Below are positions 52,401 to 60,126 of a stretch of DNA of 64,000 bases, one piece after another. The notes beneath the pieces were generated by a model. That model saw nothing but the letters and a program-made list of their open reading frames with translations. It was not told the DNA's origin and ran no database searches. Source of the DNA: Nitrincola lacisaponensis (GTDB lineage: Bacteria; Pseudomonadota; Gammaproteobacteria; Pseudomonadales; Balneatricaceae). Every line of letters starts with the position of its first letter. Within the stretch, counting starts at the first letter, position 1. The translations under genes and the position numbers were made by a program. The stretch is from NCBI RefSeq assembly GCF_000691225.1, contig NZ_JMSZ01000016.1, forward strand, positions 682,001 through 746,000. Direction: 5' to 3'.

Positions 52401-55318
52401 AGCAGCGCTGGCAGGATGCCAACGCTATGTGGTGGCCTAAGCGCTGGTTTGTCAAACGAGCATTGATTAAGCAGACCGTGCAAGCCGGCGCAAAGGGCAA
52501 GCCCGATCTCAGTGTGGATATAGAGCTGCTGAAGCAGATGAAGTCATCGGCCGAGAAAATTGATCAGCTGGAGAATATGCTTGCCGGACTGAAAGGATGG
52601 CAATCCTACGAGACTGATCCCGATGCATTAAGTCAGCTGCAACTGTTGGGTGCCCGTGCCCGTAATGCCGTGGGTAAGTTAGCCGACGATGCAGAAATGC
52701 TGATGGCCTTCAGAAGCCGGATTAGAACCTTGCTGTACGATGGTAATGATCTGTTAGCTGCCGATGCTCCGGTAGGTCGTAGTGTGTTGGCGTTCATAGA
52801 AGAGTTGACACGATTCGATGACTTGAAAAATCAGGTCGAACAGTTGGCTGGTGCATCGGTATGGTCAAACCTGGATAAATCTGAATCTCTTTTACCTGCT
52901 ATTTCTGTATGGTGCCAACGTATCTGCAGTCAGCAACAGTCATTACGTGACTGGTGTGCCTGGGTTCGTCGGCGTAATGAAGCAATTGATTTGCAGCTTG
53001 GCTCATTGGTTTCCGGCATTGAACAGGGACTTGTTGCTGCTGAGGATATTCGCGATACCTTTGAGGCTGCTTACTGTCAATGGTGGTCGAAAGCCGTTAT
53101 TGGTGAAAACAGTTTGCTGAGTTCATTTTCGTCTGCAGAACACGAAGCCGCCATCCAGTCTTTCCGCGAGCTGGATACTCGTTTTAGCCGACTCACTGCT
53201 GAGTACATTGCCGCTAAGTTGTCCGGCCAGATTCCGGATCAGGATGATGTGCAAAAAAGTTCTTCATGGGGAACTTTGCGCCACGAATTGCAGAAGAAAA
53301 CCAAGCATAAGCCGGTACGCGAGATGTTGGAACTCATGCCTGATGTGGTGACGACTCTTGCTCCTTGTTTAATGATGTCGCCGTTGTCCATTGCTCAGTT
53401 CCTGTCGGCTGATCAAGCGCTATTTGATGTGGTGATTTTTGATGAGGCATCGCAAATCACCGTTTGGGATGCCGTTGGTGCTTTGGCCCGAGGTAAACAG
53501 GTGATTGTTGCCGGTGATCCGAAGCAGATGCCTCCTACCAATTTCTTCGCTCGTGCTGACAGTGATCCGGATGGTGATTTGGATAGCGAAGGCGATTTGG
53601 AAAGTATCCTGGATGAACTGATTGGTGCCAGCATTCCATCCCGTGTGCTGAATCTCCATTACCGCTCTCGTCGTGAGAGTCTGATTGCCTTTTCAAACAG
53701 TCGTTACTATGACAATTCGCTGGTGACATTCCCGGCGCCTGTTCATCCGGATAAAGGGGTTCGGTTGGAAAAACCTGATGGCTTTTATGCGAGAGGTAAA
53801 GCCCGGCATAACCAAGGTGAGGCAAAAGCGATTGTTGCGGAAATTCTTAGCCGCCTGACGTCATCAGACGAAAACGTCCGTAACCAGTCGATAGGTGTCG
53901 TAACCTTTAATACCGAGCAACAAAGTCTAATTGAAGACTTACTGGATAAGGCACGTTCCGGTGATCCGTCGATTGAATGGGCATTTTCGGAAGAGCATTC
54001 ACTGGAGCCGGTTTTTGTGAAGAATCTGGAATCGGTTCAGGGGGATGAGCGTGATGTCATTTTGTTCAGCATTACTTATGGCCCGGATGAAGCTGGCCAT
54101 GTCACGATGAATTTTGGTCCGCTTAACCGAACTGGCGGTGAGCGTCGATTGAACGTTGCAATGACGCGAGCGCGTTCTGAAATGGTGGTATTTTCAACCT
54201 TATCTCCAGACCAGATTAACCTGGCTCGTACCAAGGCGACGGCTGTGGCTGATCTGAAGCATTTCCTTGAATATGCAGAGCGTGGCGCTCCTGCGCTTGG
54301 TGCAGCGGTGCATGGTTCGTTGGGGGACTTTGAATCACCGTTTGAAATTGCAGTTGCAAGGGGCTTGCAGCAAAAAGGCTGGACAGTTCATCCGCAAGTG
54401 GGGGTTTCGGCTTATCGGATTGATCTTGGCGTTGTGCATCCGGATATTCCCGGGATTTACCTGTCTGGTGTGGAGTGTGATGGTGCGATGTATCACAGTT
54501 CAGCTTATGCCAGAGAACGCGACAAGATTCGTCAGCAAGTTCTGGAAGGCTTGGGTTGGCATATGGTGCGAGTCTGGTCGACTAACTGGTGGGTAAATCA
54601 GAAGTACGAAATCGATTTGTTACATACAAAACTTACTGAACGTTTGGCTGATGATCGCAAACGCCGTGAGGATCAGAAAGGCGTTAAGTCTCCTGGTGAT
54701 GTGGTGGCTTCAGATACTCAAGAAGCACAGATAGAACCTAGGGCAATTGGTACGCAAATTGCGGGAATGGTTGCCGCTTCTGTATCCGAGCATCCGTTAG
54801 AGAACAACTCAGAGTCTGGAGCTATTGAAAGCTATAGGGTTATGGATTTTTCAGGCTATACCATGGATCCTGCCCAGTTTTATGAAGACAGTTACGACGC
54901 TTCTTTACAGGAAATGATTAGGGGGGTAATCAATACAGAAGGCCCGATTCATGAATTACTGCTTTTACAACGTATTGCCAGAGCGCACTCTTTCAAGCGT
55001 GCAGGAACAAAGATGCTTGACCGAGTGAATCAGCTAGCCTCTGCTCATTGTGAATTGAGTGAAGAGAGCACAGGTAAGTTCTGGTGGCCACAAGGGATTG
55101 GTGAGAAAGGCAAGGAGCGATATGCCCGGATAAGTAATCGCCCAGAAGAAGCGTCCAAACCCGAATGGGTTTGCGACACTGAAGTACGAAATATCATCAG
55201 GGTCAAAGGGCTGGATAATGATCTGGTTGGATTGTGTCGGGTGCTTGGTATTCAGCGACTGACAGCCAATGTGAAAGAGCGTCTCGATGCGCTGCTACAA
55301 ATGGAGGACGCGTTTTAG
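49451..55318 (+). CDS. Giant DUF4011 / SF1 helicase / Vsr-like nuclease / DUF3320 protein
   Basis: A 1955-residue multidomain protein. The DUF4011-type region is around 380-600 (GRLERWQSKLLDLSARNPLL). A UPF1-like SF1 (COG1112) helicase is split by a long insertion: Walker A GPPGTGKS at 693-700; DEAS motif II at 1331-1334 with VAGDPKQMPP following; LHYRSRRESLIAFSNS; ESVQGDERDVILFS; and LNVAMTRARS. Then comes a Vsr/DUF559-like (MTES_1575) nuclease with D1658 (YRIDLGVV) and E1675 (GVECDGAMYH), and a DUF3320 region near 1830-1905. Proteins with this order occur in defence islands, and COG1112 helicases are core parts of anti-phage systems such as Mokosh. A nucleotidase gene follows three bases after the stop. 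Confidence 0.85.
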   Translation: MSHTDQSAVAINVTLLEKINFACHQSAFSVLRELIICNTGDECALENLVLRMESSPAFVAEKSWKIDRLSAGSELMVKDRDIQLDGGFLLGLTESMKGTVRFSLVQNGEVLCERTLPVELLAHNEWGGNQYMPELLAAFCTPNDPAVDRLLGKASQVLRKAGKTDSIDGYRGGNRQRVWELASAIYSAIVHQQIGYALPPSSFEHNGQKIRSPGAIDESKVATCLDTTLLFAAAFEQAALNPIVVLTEGHALVGLWLEPEDFSSVMITDAELLRQRLALKELILIETTLATHHPSVPFSQAVQAGNKTVSLDNDEKFVAAVDIRRARDHRINPLALVVQRRNDTSGELEESIEPAFEEAPLLPSFSVPFHDDEMPDTAAGRLERWQSKLLDLSARNPLLNHRPGKSSLSFVHANPAELEDMLAAGARITISPFPKLNGGDQDEEIYSQRSGDDLKESYARDALQKKQLLVDRSPEELDKSTVEIYRKAQTSLKEGGSNTLFLAIGFLLWKQNEKDSKRYRAPLILLPVTLERKSVRSGIKIAASDDEPRFNTTLLEMLKKDFGIELRGLHGALPEDASGVDVEGIWHQVRLAIKDVPGFEVIEEVVLGHFSFAKYLMWKDLVDRADALRENPVVRHLLDTPREPYESDIRFVDADHIDRDYAPSDLLTPLPADSSQMAAVATADRGKDFVIIGPPGTGKSQTISNLIAHMLGKGKKVLFVSEKTAALEVVHRRLKDIGLGNFCLELHSNKARKADVLDQLRSSWTQAGKSSAEEWQSEALRLKSLRDRLNTLVNSLHQRYANGLTPHYAMGVSIRDKDLAAKAEFSWSSANVHTQDDLNRLRDVAETLQIQALAIGDVCQHELASIDHSVWTPQWQERLVAQVQQLDRSAITLDKRFSELLAALGLDIRVREFERLYALRELGQVLLDSYRQSSSFALEPDGVDRLEAMESVIRLLKDYVKAQAGLSCQYASRAWQNLDPIQLEQRWQDANAMWWPKRWFVKRALIKQTVQAGAKGKPDLSVDIELLKQMKSSAEKIDQLENMLAGLKGWQSYETDPDALSQLQLLGARARNAVGKLADDAEMLMAFRSRIRTLLYDGNDLLAADAPVGRSVLAFIEELTRFDDLKNQVEQLAGASVWSNLDKSESLLPAISVWCQRICSQQQSLRDWCAWVRRRNEAIDLQLGSLVSGIEQGLVAAEDIRDTFEAAYCQWWSKAVIGENSLLSSFSSAEHEAAIQSFRELDTRFSRLTAEYIAAKLSGQIPDQDDVQKSSSWGTLRHELQKKTKHKPVREMLELMPDVVTTLAPCLMMSPLSIAQFLSADQALFDVVIFDEASQITVWDAVGALARGKQVIVAGDPKQMPPTNFFARADSDPDGDLDSEGDLESILDELIGASIPSRVLNLHYRSRRESLIAFSNSRYYDNSLVTFPAPVHPDKGVRLEKPDGFYARGKARHNQGEAKAIVAEILSRLTSSDENVRNQSIGVVTFNTEQQSLIEDLLDKARSGDPSIEWAFSEEHSLEPVFVKNLESVQGDERDVILFSITYGPDEAGHVTMNFGPLNRTGGERRLNVAMTRARSEMVVFSTLSPDQINLARTKATAVADLKHFLEYAERGAPALGAAVHGSLGDFESPFEIAVARGLQQKGWTVHPQVGVSAYRIDLGVVHPDIPGIYLSGVECDGAMYHSSAYARERDKIRQQVLEGLGWHMVRVWSTNWWVNQKYEIDLLHTKLTERLADDRKRREDQKGVKSPGDVVASDTQEAQIEPRAIGTQIAGMVAASVSEHPLENNSESGAIESYRVMDFSGYTMDPAQFYEDSYDASLQEMIRGVINTEGPIHELLLLQRIARAHSFKRAGTKMLDRVNQLASAHCELSEESTGKFWWPQGIGEKGKERYARISNRPEEASKPEWVCDTEVRNIIRVKGLDNDLVGLCRVLGIQRLTANVKERLDALLQMEDAF

Positions 55319-55321
55319 GTT

Positions 55322-56272
55322 ATGCCATTCCCCATCGAAGACAAACTCGTTATCGCCGTATCGTCCAGTGCGCTGTTTGATCTGTCGGAATCCGACAAGG
55401 TATTCCGCGAGCAGGGTCCGGCAGCTTATAAACAGTTTCAGGAAGATCAGTTAAATACCGTGCTGAGCACGGGGGTAGCGTTTCCGTTTATTCGTCGCTT
55501 TCTGGCGTTTAATCAGTATTTTCCCAATGAAAGCCCGGTCGAGGTGGTGCTGCTGTCGCGTAATTCCACGGCCACTGGGCGCCGTGTGTTCCGCTCCATC
55601 GCTCACTATGGGCTGGATATAACCCGCGCAGCGTTCACGGGTGGTGCATCGCCCTTTCCCTATATTCCTGCGTTTAATGCTTCATTGTTCTTATCAGGCA
55701 ATGAAGAGGATGTGCGTTCCGCGGTATCGGCAGGGTCGCCGGCGGGCTTATTGTTACCCGGTGCTGTAACCGATCAGCAGGATGATAAAGAGCTTCGCAT
55801 CGCATTCGACTTTGACGGTGTATTGGCCGACGACGAAGCAGAAACCGTGTTCAAACAGGAAGGGTTAGAGCGCTTCCATGAATACGAAGCACTGCACGCC
55901 GAGAAAGAACATAACCCGGGCTTGTTGGCGGATTTATTTCGTAAGCTGTCGAAGCTGCAGGAACTGGAAGACAGGCTACGTGCTAAAAACCCGGATTATC
56001 AGCGTTTGCTGCGTACGGCGATTATTACCGCCCGCAATGCACCTGCCCACGAACGCGTAATTACCACATTGAAGAGCTGGGGCGTTGAAGCCAACGAAAC
56101 CTTTTTCCTGGGTGGCATGGATAAGCGCCGGATCTTGAATGTACTCAAGCCACATATTTTCTTCGATGATCAGCTGGACCACCTTCAAGCCAAAGACCTG
56201 GCCATGGTTCATGTGCCGTTTGGTGTCGCTAATAATGATAAGAAAAGTAGTAGTGAGTTGTTACAAAAGTAA
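55322..56272 (+). CDS. 5'-nucleotidase (cytosolic NT5C1/PF06189 type)
   Basis: A 316-residue HAD-superfamily nucleotidase. The family core RIAFDFDGVLADDEAE sits near 159-174 (nucleophile Asp in DFDG); VVLLSRNSTATGRRVF is near 77-92, and the end has FLGGMDKRRIL and HIFFDDQLDHL. It should hydrolyse nucleoside 5'-monophosphates in the cytoplasm. It begins three bases after the helicase stop, so the two are very probably one operon and one functional unit. Whether it acts on cellular nucleotides during infection or on a signalling nucleotide is unknown. Confidence 0.85.
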   Translation: MPFPIEDKLVIAVSSSALFDLSESDKVFREQGPAAYKQFQEDQLNTVLSTGVAFPFIRRFLAFNQYFPNESPVEVVLLSRNSTATGRRVFRSIAHYGLDITRAAFTGGASPFPYIPAFNASLFLSGNEEDVRSAVSAGSPAGLLLPGAVTDQQDDKELRIAFDFDGVLADDEAETVFKQEGLERFHEYEALHAEKEHNPGLLADLFRKLSKLQELEDRLRAKNPDYQRLLRTAIITARNAPAHERVITTLKSWGVEANETFFLGGMDKRRILNVLKPHIFFDDQLDHLQAKDLAMVHVPFGVANNDKKSSSELLQK

Positions 56273-56314
56273 GGAAAATTATTCTTCGAGTGGACATTTC
56301 ATGGAGGAAAAGCA

Positions 56315-56536
56315 GTGCCTATCCAACAGCAAAGCTACGGCCTAGAAAGCATCATTCTGCATAATTCGTTCAGCCAGGTAAAAGGACGAACCATCAAGAT
56401 TGATTGCCGCGAACGAACCGATGTAGGGGGCGTAAACGGTGCAGGTAAAACATCCATCTTGTCGTTAGTGCCTGCGTTTTATGGCGAAGAGCCTGAGCGC
56501 CTTGTCACCAAAGCTTCTGGCAAGCTGTTTGCCTGA
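56315..56536 (+). pseudogene. Truncated SMC-like ATPase N-terminus
   Basis: A 73-codon frame, GTG start with GGAGGAAAA upstream. It shows the beginning of a large SMC-like defence ATPase: YGLESIILHNSFSQVKGRTI, Walker A GVNGAGKTSILSL, then PAFYGEEPERLVTKAS, after which a stop follows at once. Such proteins are normally over 1000 residues, so this is a remnant. It is the second such ATPase stub beside the helicase/nucleotidase pair. Confidence 0.62.
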
Positions 56537-56545
56537 CTGCAGTCA

Positions 56546-56584
56546 TTATCAGACCTGCCAAGGTACACCTTGGCGTGCTGATAA
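56546..56584. other. Two-part hairpin at the right border of the island
   Basis: An outer stem TTATCAG (56546-56552)/CTGATAA (56578-56584) and an inner stem CCAAGG (56558-56563)/CCTTGG (56568-56573) with a TACA loop. No long T-run follows on either strand. It stands between the ATPase stub and the enoyl-CoA hydratase gene, where conserved chromosome resumes. It may be a terminator, a REP-like element or a recombination site. Confidence 0.5.
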
Positions 56585-56693
56585 AAAGCTCAATTTAAGC
56601 GTTAACTAAACGGTTCATTTATTCTGCACTTCAGCAGGTATATTCGGTAACATCAGTGATCAGAATTCGAAGCCGCATTGCAGGAAGTGTCCA

Positions 56694-57491
56694 ATGAACA
56701 GCGATAGCCTTATTTTATCTCAGCTTAGCGAAACCGGCGTTTTACGTTTAACGCTTAATGATGAATCGCGTCGTAATGCCTTGTCTGAAGCGATGCTGAA
56801 TCAGCTTCAGAAGGTGATCAGTGATGTGTCTGAAGACCCGCAAGTTCGCGTCGTGATTCTGGCTGCCTCGGGGCCTGCCTTTTGTGCAGGGCATAACCTG
56901 AAAGAGATGACGGCGGGACGCGCGGCTGAAGATCAGGGGCGCGCTTACTTTGCCCGGATCATGCAGCTCTGCTCGTCGGTGATGCAATCCATTGTGAATT
57001 GTCCGAAGCCCATTATTGCCGAGGTAAAGGGTATTGCCACTGCAGCCGGGTGTCAGTTGGTAGCAAGTTGTGACCTTGCTGTCGCGTCCACGGAGGCAAA
57101 ATTCAGTACACCGGGTGTGCATATTGGACTTTTCTGCTCAACGCCCATGGTAGCTCTATCAAGGAATTTATCTAATAAACACGCCATGGAAATGCTGTTG
57201 TTAGGTGACATGGTTTCGGCTGAGCGTGCTGCTGAGATGGGGCTGGTTAATCGTGTTGTTCCTGAAGGGGTGTTACAGCAGGTGACACAAGACATGGCGG
57301 ATAGAATTGCATCTAAATCCAGTAAAACCCTGGCGATTGGAAAGCGAGCTTTCTATGTTCAGCGTGAAATGTCTCTGTCGGATGCCTATGAATATGCCTC
57401 GGCTGTAATGGTAGACAATATGCTTGAAAGTGACGCTCAAGAGGGCATCCGTGCATTTATGGAGAAGCGTGAGCCGAAATGGCAGGACTGA
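56694..57491 (+). CDS. Enoyl-CoA hydratase/isomerase-family protein
   Basis: A crotonase-fold protein of 265 residues, closest by eye to the ECHDC3-like subgroup. The CoA-binding/oxyanion segment GPAFCAGHNLKEM is near 61-73. The position of the first catalytic glutamate reads AAGCQLVASCD (Gln instead of Glu), and the second reads FSTPGVHIGL (Gly instead of Glu). Classic hydratase chemistry is therefore unlikely; another acyl-CoA reaction or a non-catalytic role is possible. CAGGAAG precedes the ATG. Confidence 0.85.
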   Translation: MNSDSLILSQLSETGVLRLTLNDESRRNALSEAMLNQLQKVISDVSEDPQVRVVILAASGPAFCAGHNLKEMTAGRAAEDQGRAYFARIMQLCSSVMQSIVNCPKPIIAEVKGIATAAGCQLVASCDLAVASTEAKFSTPGVHIGLFCSTPMVALSRNLSNKHAMEMLLLGDMVSAERAAEMGLVNRVVPEGVLQQVTQDMADRIASKSSKTLAIGKRAFYVQREMSLSDAYEYASAVMVDNMLESDAQEGIRAFMEKREPKWQD

Positions 57492-57541
57492 CTAGCCCTG
57501 TGTATGGCTGGCAGTCTTGCTCATGGCGTAAAAAACAAACG

Positions 57542-58462
57542 CTACCACTCGGGAGGTAGCTCAATAAACTCAACATCATCTCCCGGTACTTTGGGAAACC
57601 GGCCTTGCTGCCAGTCCTGTTTCGCTTGAGCAATTCGCTCTTTACGGCTGGACACGAAGTTCCACTCCATAAAGCGTTTGCCTATGGATTCACCACCGAT
57701 CAGCGCTATACGGCTTGGCGCGCTGGCGGTGATGCTGATGTTATCGGCAGTTTTCAATATGACCAGCTGGTGTTCCTGTATCTGGTTATCCTGCAGTGCT
57801 ATTTGACCTGATACCAGGTAGAGCCCGCGCTCTTCTGAGTCAGGTAAAATAAGACTTTGGCCAGCTTGCAGTTCGGCTTCAAGGTACAGGGTTTCATAGA
57901 AGGTTTTGACAGGTGAAGTCAGGCCATAGGCTGAACCGATCAGTACTCGCACCGGAACGTCATTGATCCGGGTGGCCGGGATGCTGGTTGCTGGATAGTG
58001 GAAAAATGCGGGTTCCATTTCTTCATCCGCTTCCGGTAGTGCCATCCAGAGTTGCAAGCCGTGTAACCGATGCTGCTGAGCGGTGACTTCCGGACGCTCG
58101 CGTTCGGAATGCACGATGCCTTTTCCTGCTACCATCAGGTTAATCGCTCCCGGGGTGATAGGTTGACAGCTGCCGAGGGAGTCTCGATGCAGTATTTCAC
58201 CTTCAAACAGGTAGGTCACAGTAGCCAGGTTGATATGAGGATGTGGCCGAACATTGATACCAGTGCCTGCGGTAAACTCGGCCGCACCCATTTCATCAAA
58301 GAACAGCCATGGACCTACGCTACGTTTTTGACGCACAGGCAGACATCGACGTACAGAAAAGCCGCCTAAATCCGTGTCTTTGGGTTCTATGATTAGCTCG
58401 ATGGCTGCACAGCCCTGCTGGATCTTGCAGTCTGACTCTAATTGCGTGTCTTGAGTACTCAT
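57542..58462 (-). CDS. Pirin-family protein
   Basis: A 306-residue bicupin of the pirin family. The metal-binding motif RPHPHINLATVTYLFEGEIL and the following GKGIVHSE supply the conserved His residues of the N-terminal cupin, and a second cupin occupies the C-terminal half. Bacterial pirins bind iron and some have quercetinase activity. It is on the minus strand, downstream of a second pirin gene, and the two may be co-transcribed. Confidence 0.88.
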   Translation of the reverse strand: MSTQDTQLESDCKIQQGCAAIELIIEPKDTDLGGFSVRRCLPVRQKRSVGPWLFFDEMGAAEFTAGTGINVRPHPHINLATVTYLFEGEILHRDSLGSCQPITPGAINLMVAGKGIVHSERERPEVTAQQHRLHGLQLWMALPEADEEMEPAFFHYPATSIPATRINDVPVRVLIGSAYGLTSPVKTFYETLYLEAELQAGQSLILPDSEERGLYLVSGQIALQDNQIQEHQLVILKTADNISITASAPSRIALIGGESIGKRFMEWNFVSSRKERIAQAKQDWQQGRFPKVPGDDVEFIELPPEW

Positions 58463-58509
58463 GGAAGCCTCTTTCTGTGATGGACGGTTAGTCTGGCCAC
58501 TATTTAAAT

Positions 58510-59214
58510 TTAGGAGCCGATCTCGGGTAAATCAAACCACAGCGCGCGTACCGGTTCTGTACCCGCCTGAACGCTGAGTTCCTGTATGCCGGATAATTTG
58601 ATGCCATCACCTGCTGTGAGCCTGTTGCCAGCCAGTTCCAGCTCGCCGTCAATCAGATGCAGGTAATAGCAGCGATGGGCCAGGGTGGGGATCAAGCAGG
58701 TGTCCTGCACAGGCAAGATCAATTGTGAAAGACTGGCATCCTGTTTGATTTTCAGGGTTCCATTGCGTCCATCTGGTGTTATGACCGTGGTTAATCCAGA
58801 TTTTTCATCAAAGTGTTTTTGCTGATACTCTGGTTCTCCATCGAGCTGATTGGGCTCGATCCAGATTTGTAAGAACGCCAGTTTGTCCTGTTGGCTGGCA
58901 TTGTACTCGCTATGATAAATGCCTCGTCCTGCACTCATGAGCTGAAACTCTCCTGCCGGCAGTACCTTTTGATTACCTGCAGAGTCTCTGTGAGCAATGG
59001 CACCGTTCAGCACGTAGCTGATAATTTCCATATTGCGATGGCCATGCGTTTCAAATCCGGCACCGGGCGCTACCTTGTCATCATTGATCACCCTGAGTTT
59101 GGAAAAACCCATCTGCCTGGGATTGTAATAGTGTCCAAAGGAAAAGGTATGGCGACTGTTGAGCCAGCCAAAACTGGCACGACCACGTTCATGACTGCGA
59201 ATGATTTCAAGCAT
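58510..59214 (-). CDS. Pirin-family protein (YhaK type)
   Basis: A shorter pirin of 234 residues. The motif ETHGHRNMEIISYVLNGAIA near 55-74 and SAGRGIYHSEYN near 93-104 match the YhaK group (quercetin 2,3-dioxygenase-like). YhaK in E. coli reacts to oxidative stress. It lies 47 bases upstream of the other pirin gene on the same strand. Confidence 0.88.
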   Translation of the reverse strand: MLEIIRSHERGRASFGWLNSRHTFSFGHYYNPRQMGFSKLRVINDDKVAPGAGFETHGHRNMEIISYVLNGAIAHRDSAGNQKVLPAGEFQLMSAGRGIYHSEYNASQQDKLAFLQIWIEPNQLDGEPEYQQKHFDEKSGLTTVITPDGRNGTLKIKQDASLSQLILPVQDTCLIPTLAHRCYYLHLIDGELELAGNRLTAGDGIKLSGIQELSVQAGTEPVRALWFDLPEIGS

Positions 59215-59322
59215 GTCGTACTCCTGAGTTGTTACCTGTTCCTTTTACTTTAGCCTGAGTTAATGAATGATTATATTGGATAAAAATGATCGAATTGTTC
59301 GCTAATATGAATCATTAAGATT

Positions 59323-59348
59323 GCCCTGCACAGCATACAGTGCAGGGC
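59323..59348 (-). terminator. Hairpin after the isochorismatase-family gene
   Basis: GCCCTGCA (59323-59330) and TGCAGGGC (59341-59348) form a perfect 8-bp stem with a 10-base loop. It begins six bases after the minus-strand stop codon at 59354. The following minus-strand sequence has no clean T-run, so it is a probable but not canonical terminator. Confidence 0.5.
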
Positions 59349-59353
59349 TGTCA

Positions 59354-59980
59354 TTACTTACCGGCAGTCAGCGTTGTAAAGCTGTTTATCAGGTTTCGGT
59401 AATCGGGGATATGATTTGAGAAGAGCTGTCCAAGTCCTTCTACATCATTACGCCAGTCTCTGTGTAGCTCGCATGCAACACCAAACCAGGTCATTAGCTG
59501 GGCGCCTGCATCGGACATGCGTTGCCATGCAGAATCTCGGGTCAATTCATTGAATGTTCCTGAGGCATCTGTAACCACAAAGACATCATAGCCTTCGGCA
59601 AGCGCGGACAGAGTTGGAAATGCAACGCAAACCTCCGTTACAACTCCGGCGATAATTAATTGTTTCTTGCCTGTGGCTTTGATAGCGGCAACAAACTCCT
59701 CATTGTCCCATGCGTTGATTTGGCCTGGACGTGCAATAAACGGGGCATCCGAGAATTGTTCTTTCAACTCGGGGACTAATGGACCATTGGGACCATCTTC
59801 AAAGCTGGTGGTGAGAATGGTTGGAAGCTTGAAATATGCTGCCAAATCGGCAAGAGCCAATACATTGTTTTTGAATTTATCCGGATCGATGTCTCGAACC
59901 AGTGATAGCAGGCCGGTTTGATGATCAACCAGCAGAACAGCTGCGTTGTCTTTATCCAGACGAATATAGGGCTTGCTCAT
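59354..59980 (-). CDS. Isochorismatase-family hydrolase (YcaC-like)
   Basis: A cysteine hydrolase of 208 residues, the same length as E. coli YcaC. The catalytic triad elements are visible as VLLVDHQTGLL (Asp), KKQLIIAGVVTEVCVAFP (Lys region and nucleophile Cys). The start is ATG at 59980 with GGAGAAC upstream on the minus strand; a longer frame to 60049 is not supported. It is divergent from a LysR regulator 146 bases away, which probably controls it. The substrate is unknown. Confidence 0.88.
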   Translation of the reverse strand: MSKPYIRLDKDNAAVLLVDHQTGLLSLVRDIDPDKFKNNVLALADLAAYFKLPTILTTSFEDGPNGPLVPELKEQFSDAPFIARPGQINAWDNEEFVAAIKATGKKQLIIAGVVTEVCVAFPTLSALAEGYDVFVVTDASGTFNELTRDSAWQRMSDAGAQLMTWFGVACELHRDWRNDVEGLGQLFSNHIPDYRNLINSFTTLTAGK

Positions 59981-60126
59981 GATGTTCTCCTTTAGTTTGT
60001 AGTTGTAGTGTGCCGGCAGTGGGTTATTAGCATGTATGGAACAATTCAAGTCTAAATAAAGAATAAAAGTGCGCTAGACTGCAAAAATGTATTGCAGCGT
60101 TTCATATCTGGAACGATGGAGGGATG

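Noticed and set aside
53571-53610. Short direct repeats in the helicase gene (GATTTGGA-type)
   Set aside because: They encode a low-complexity Asp/Glu/Ser loop and do not form a tandem array of interest.
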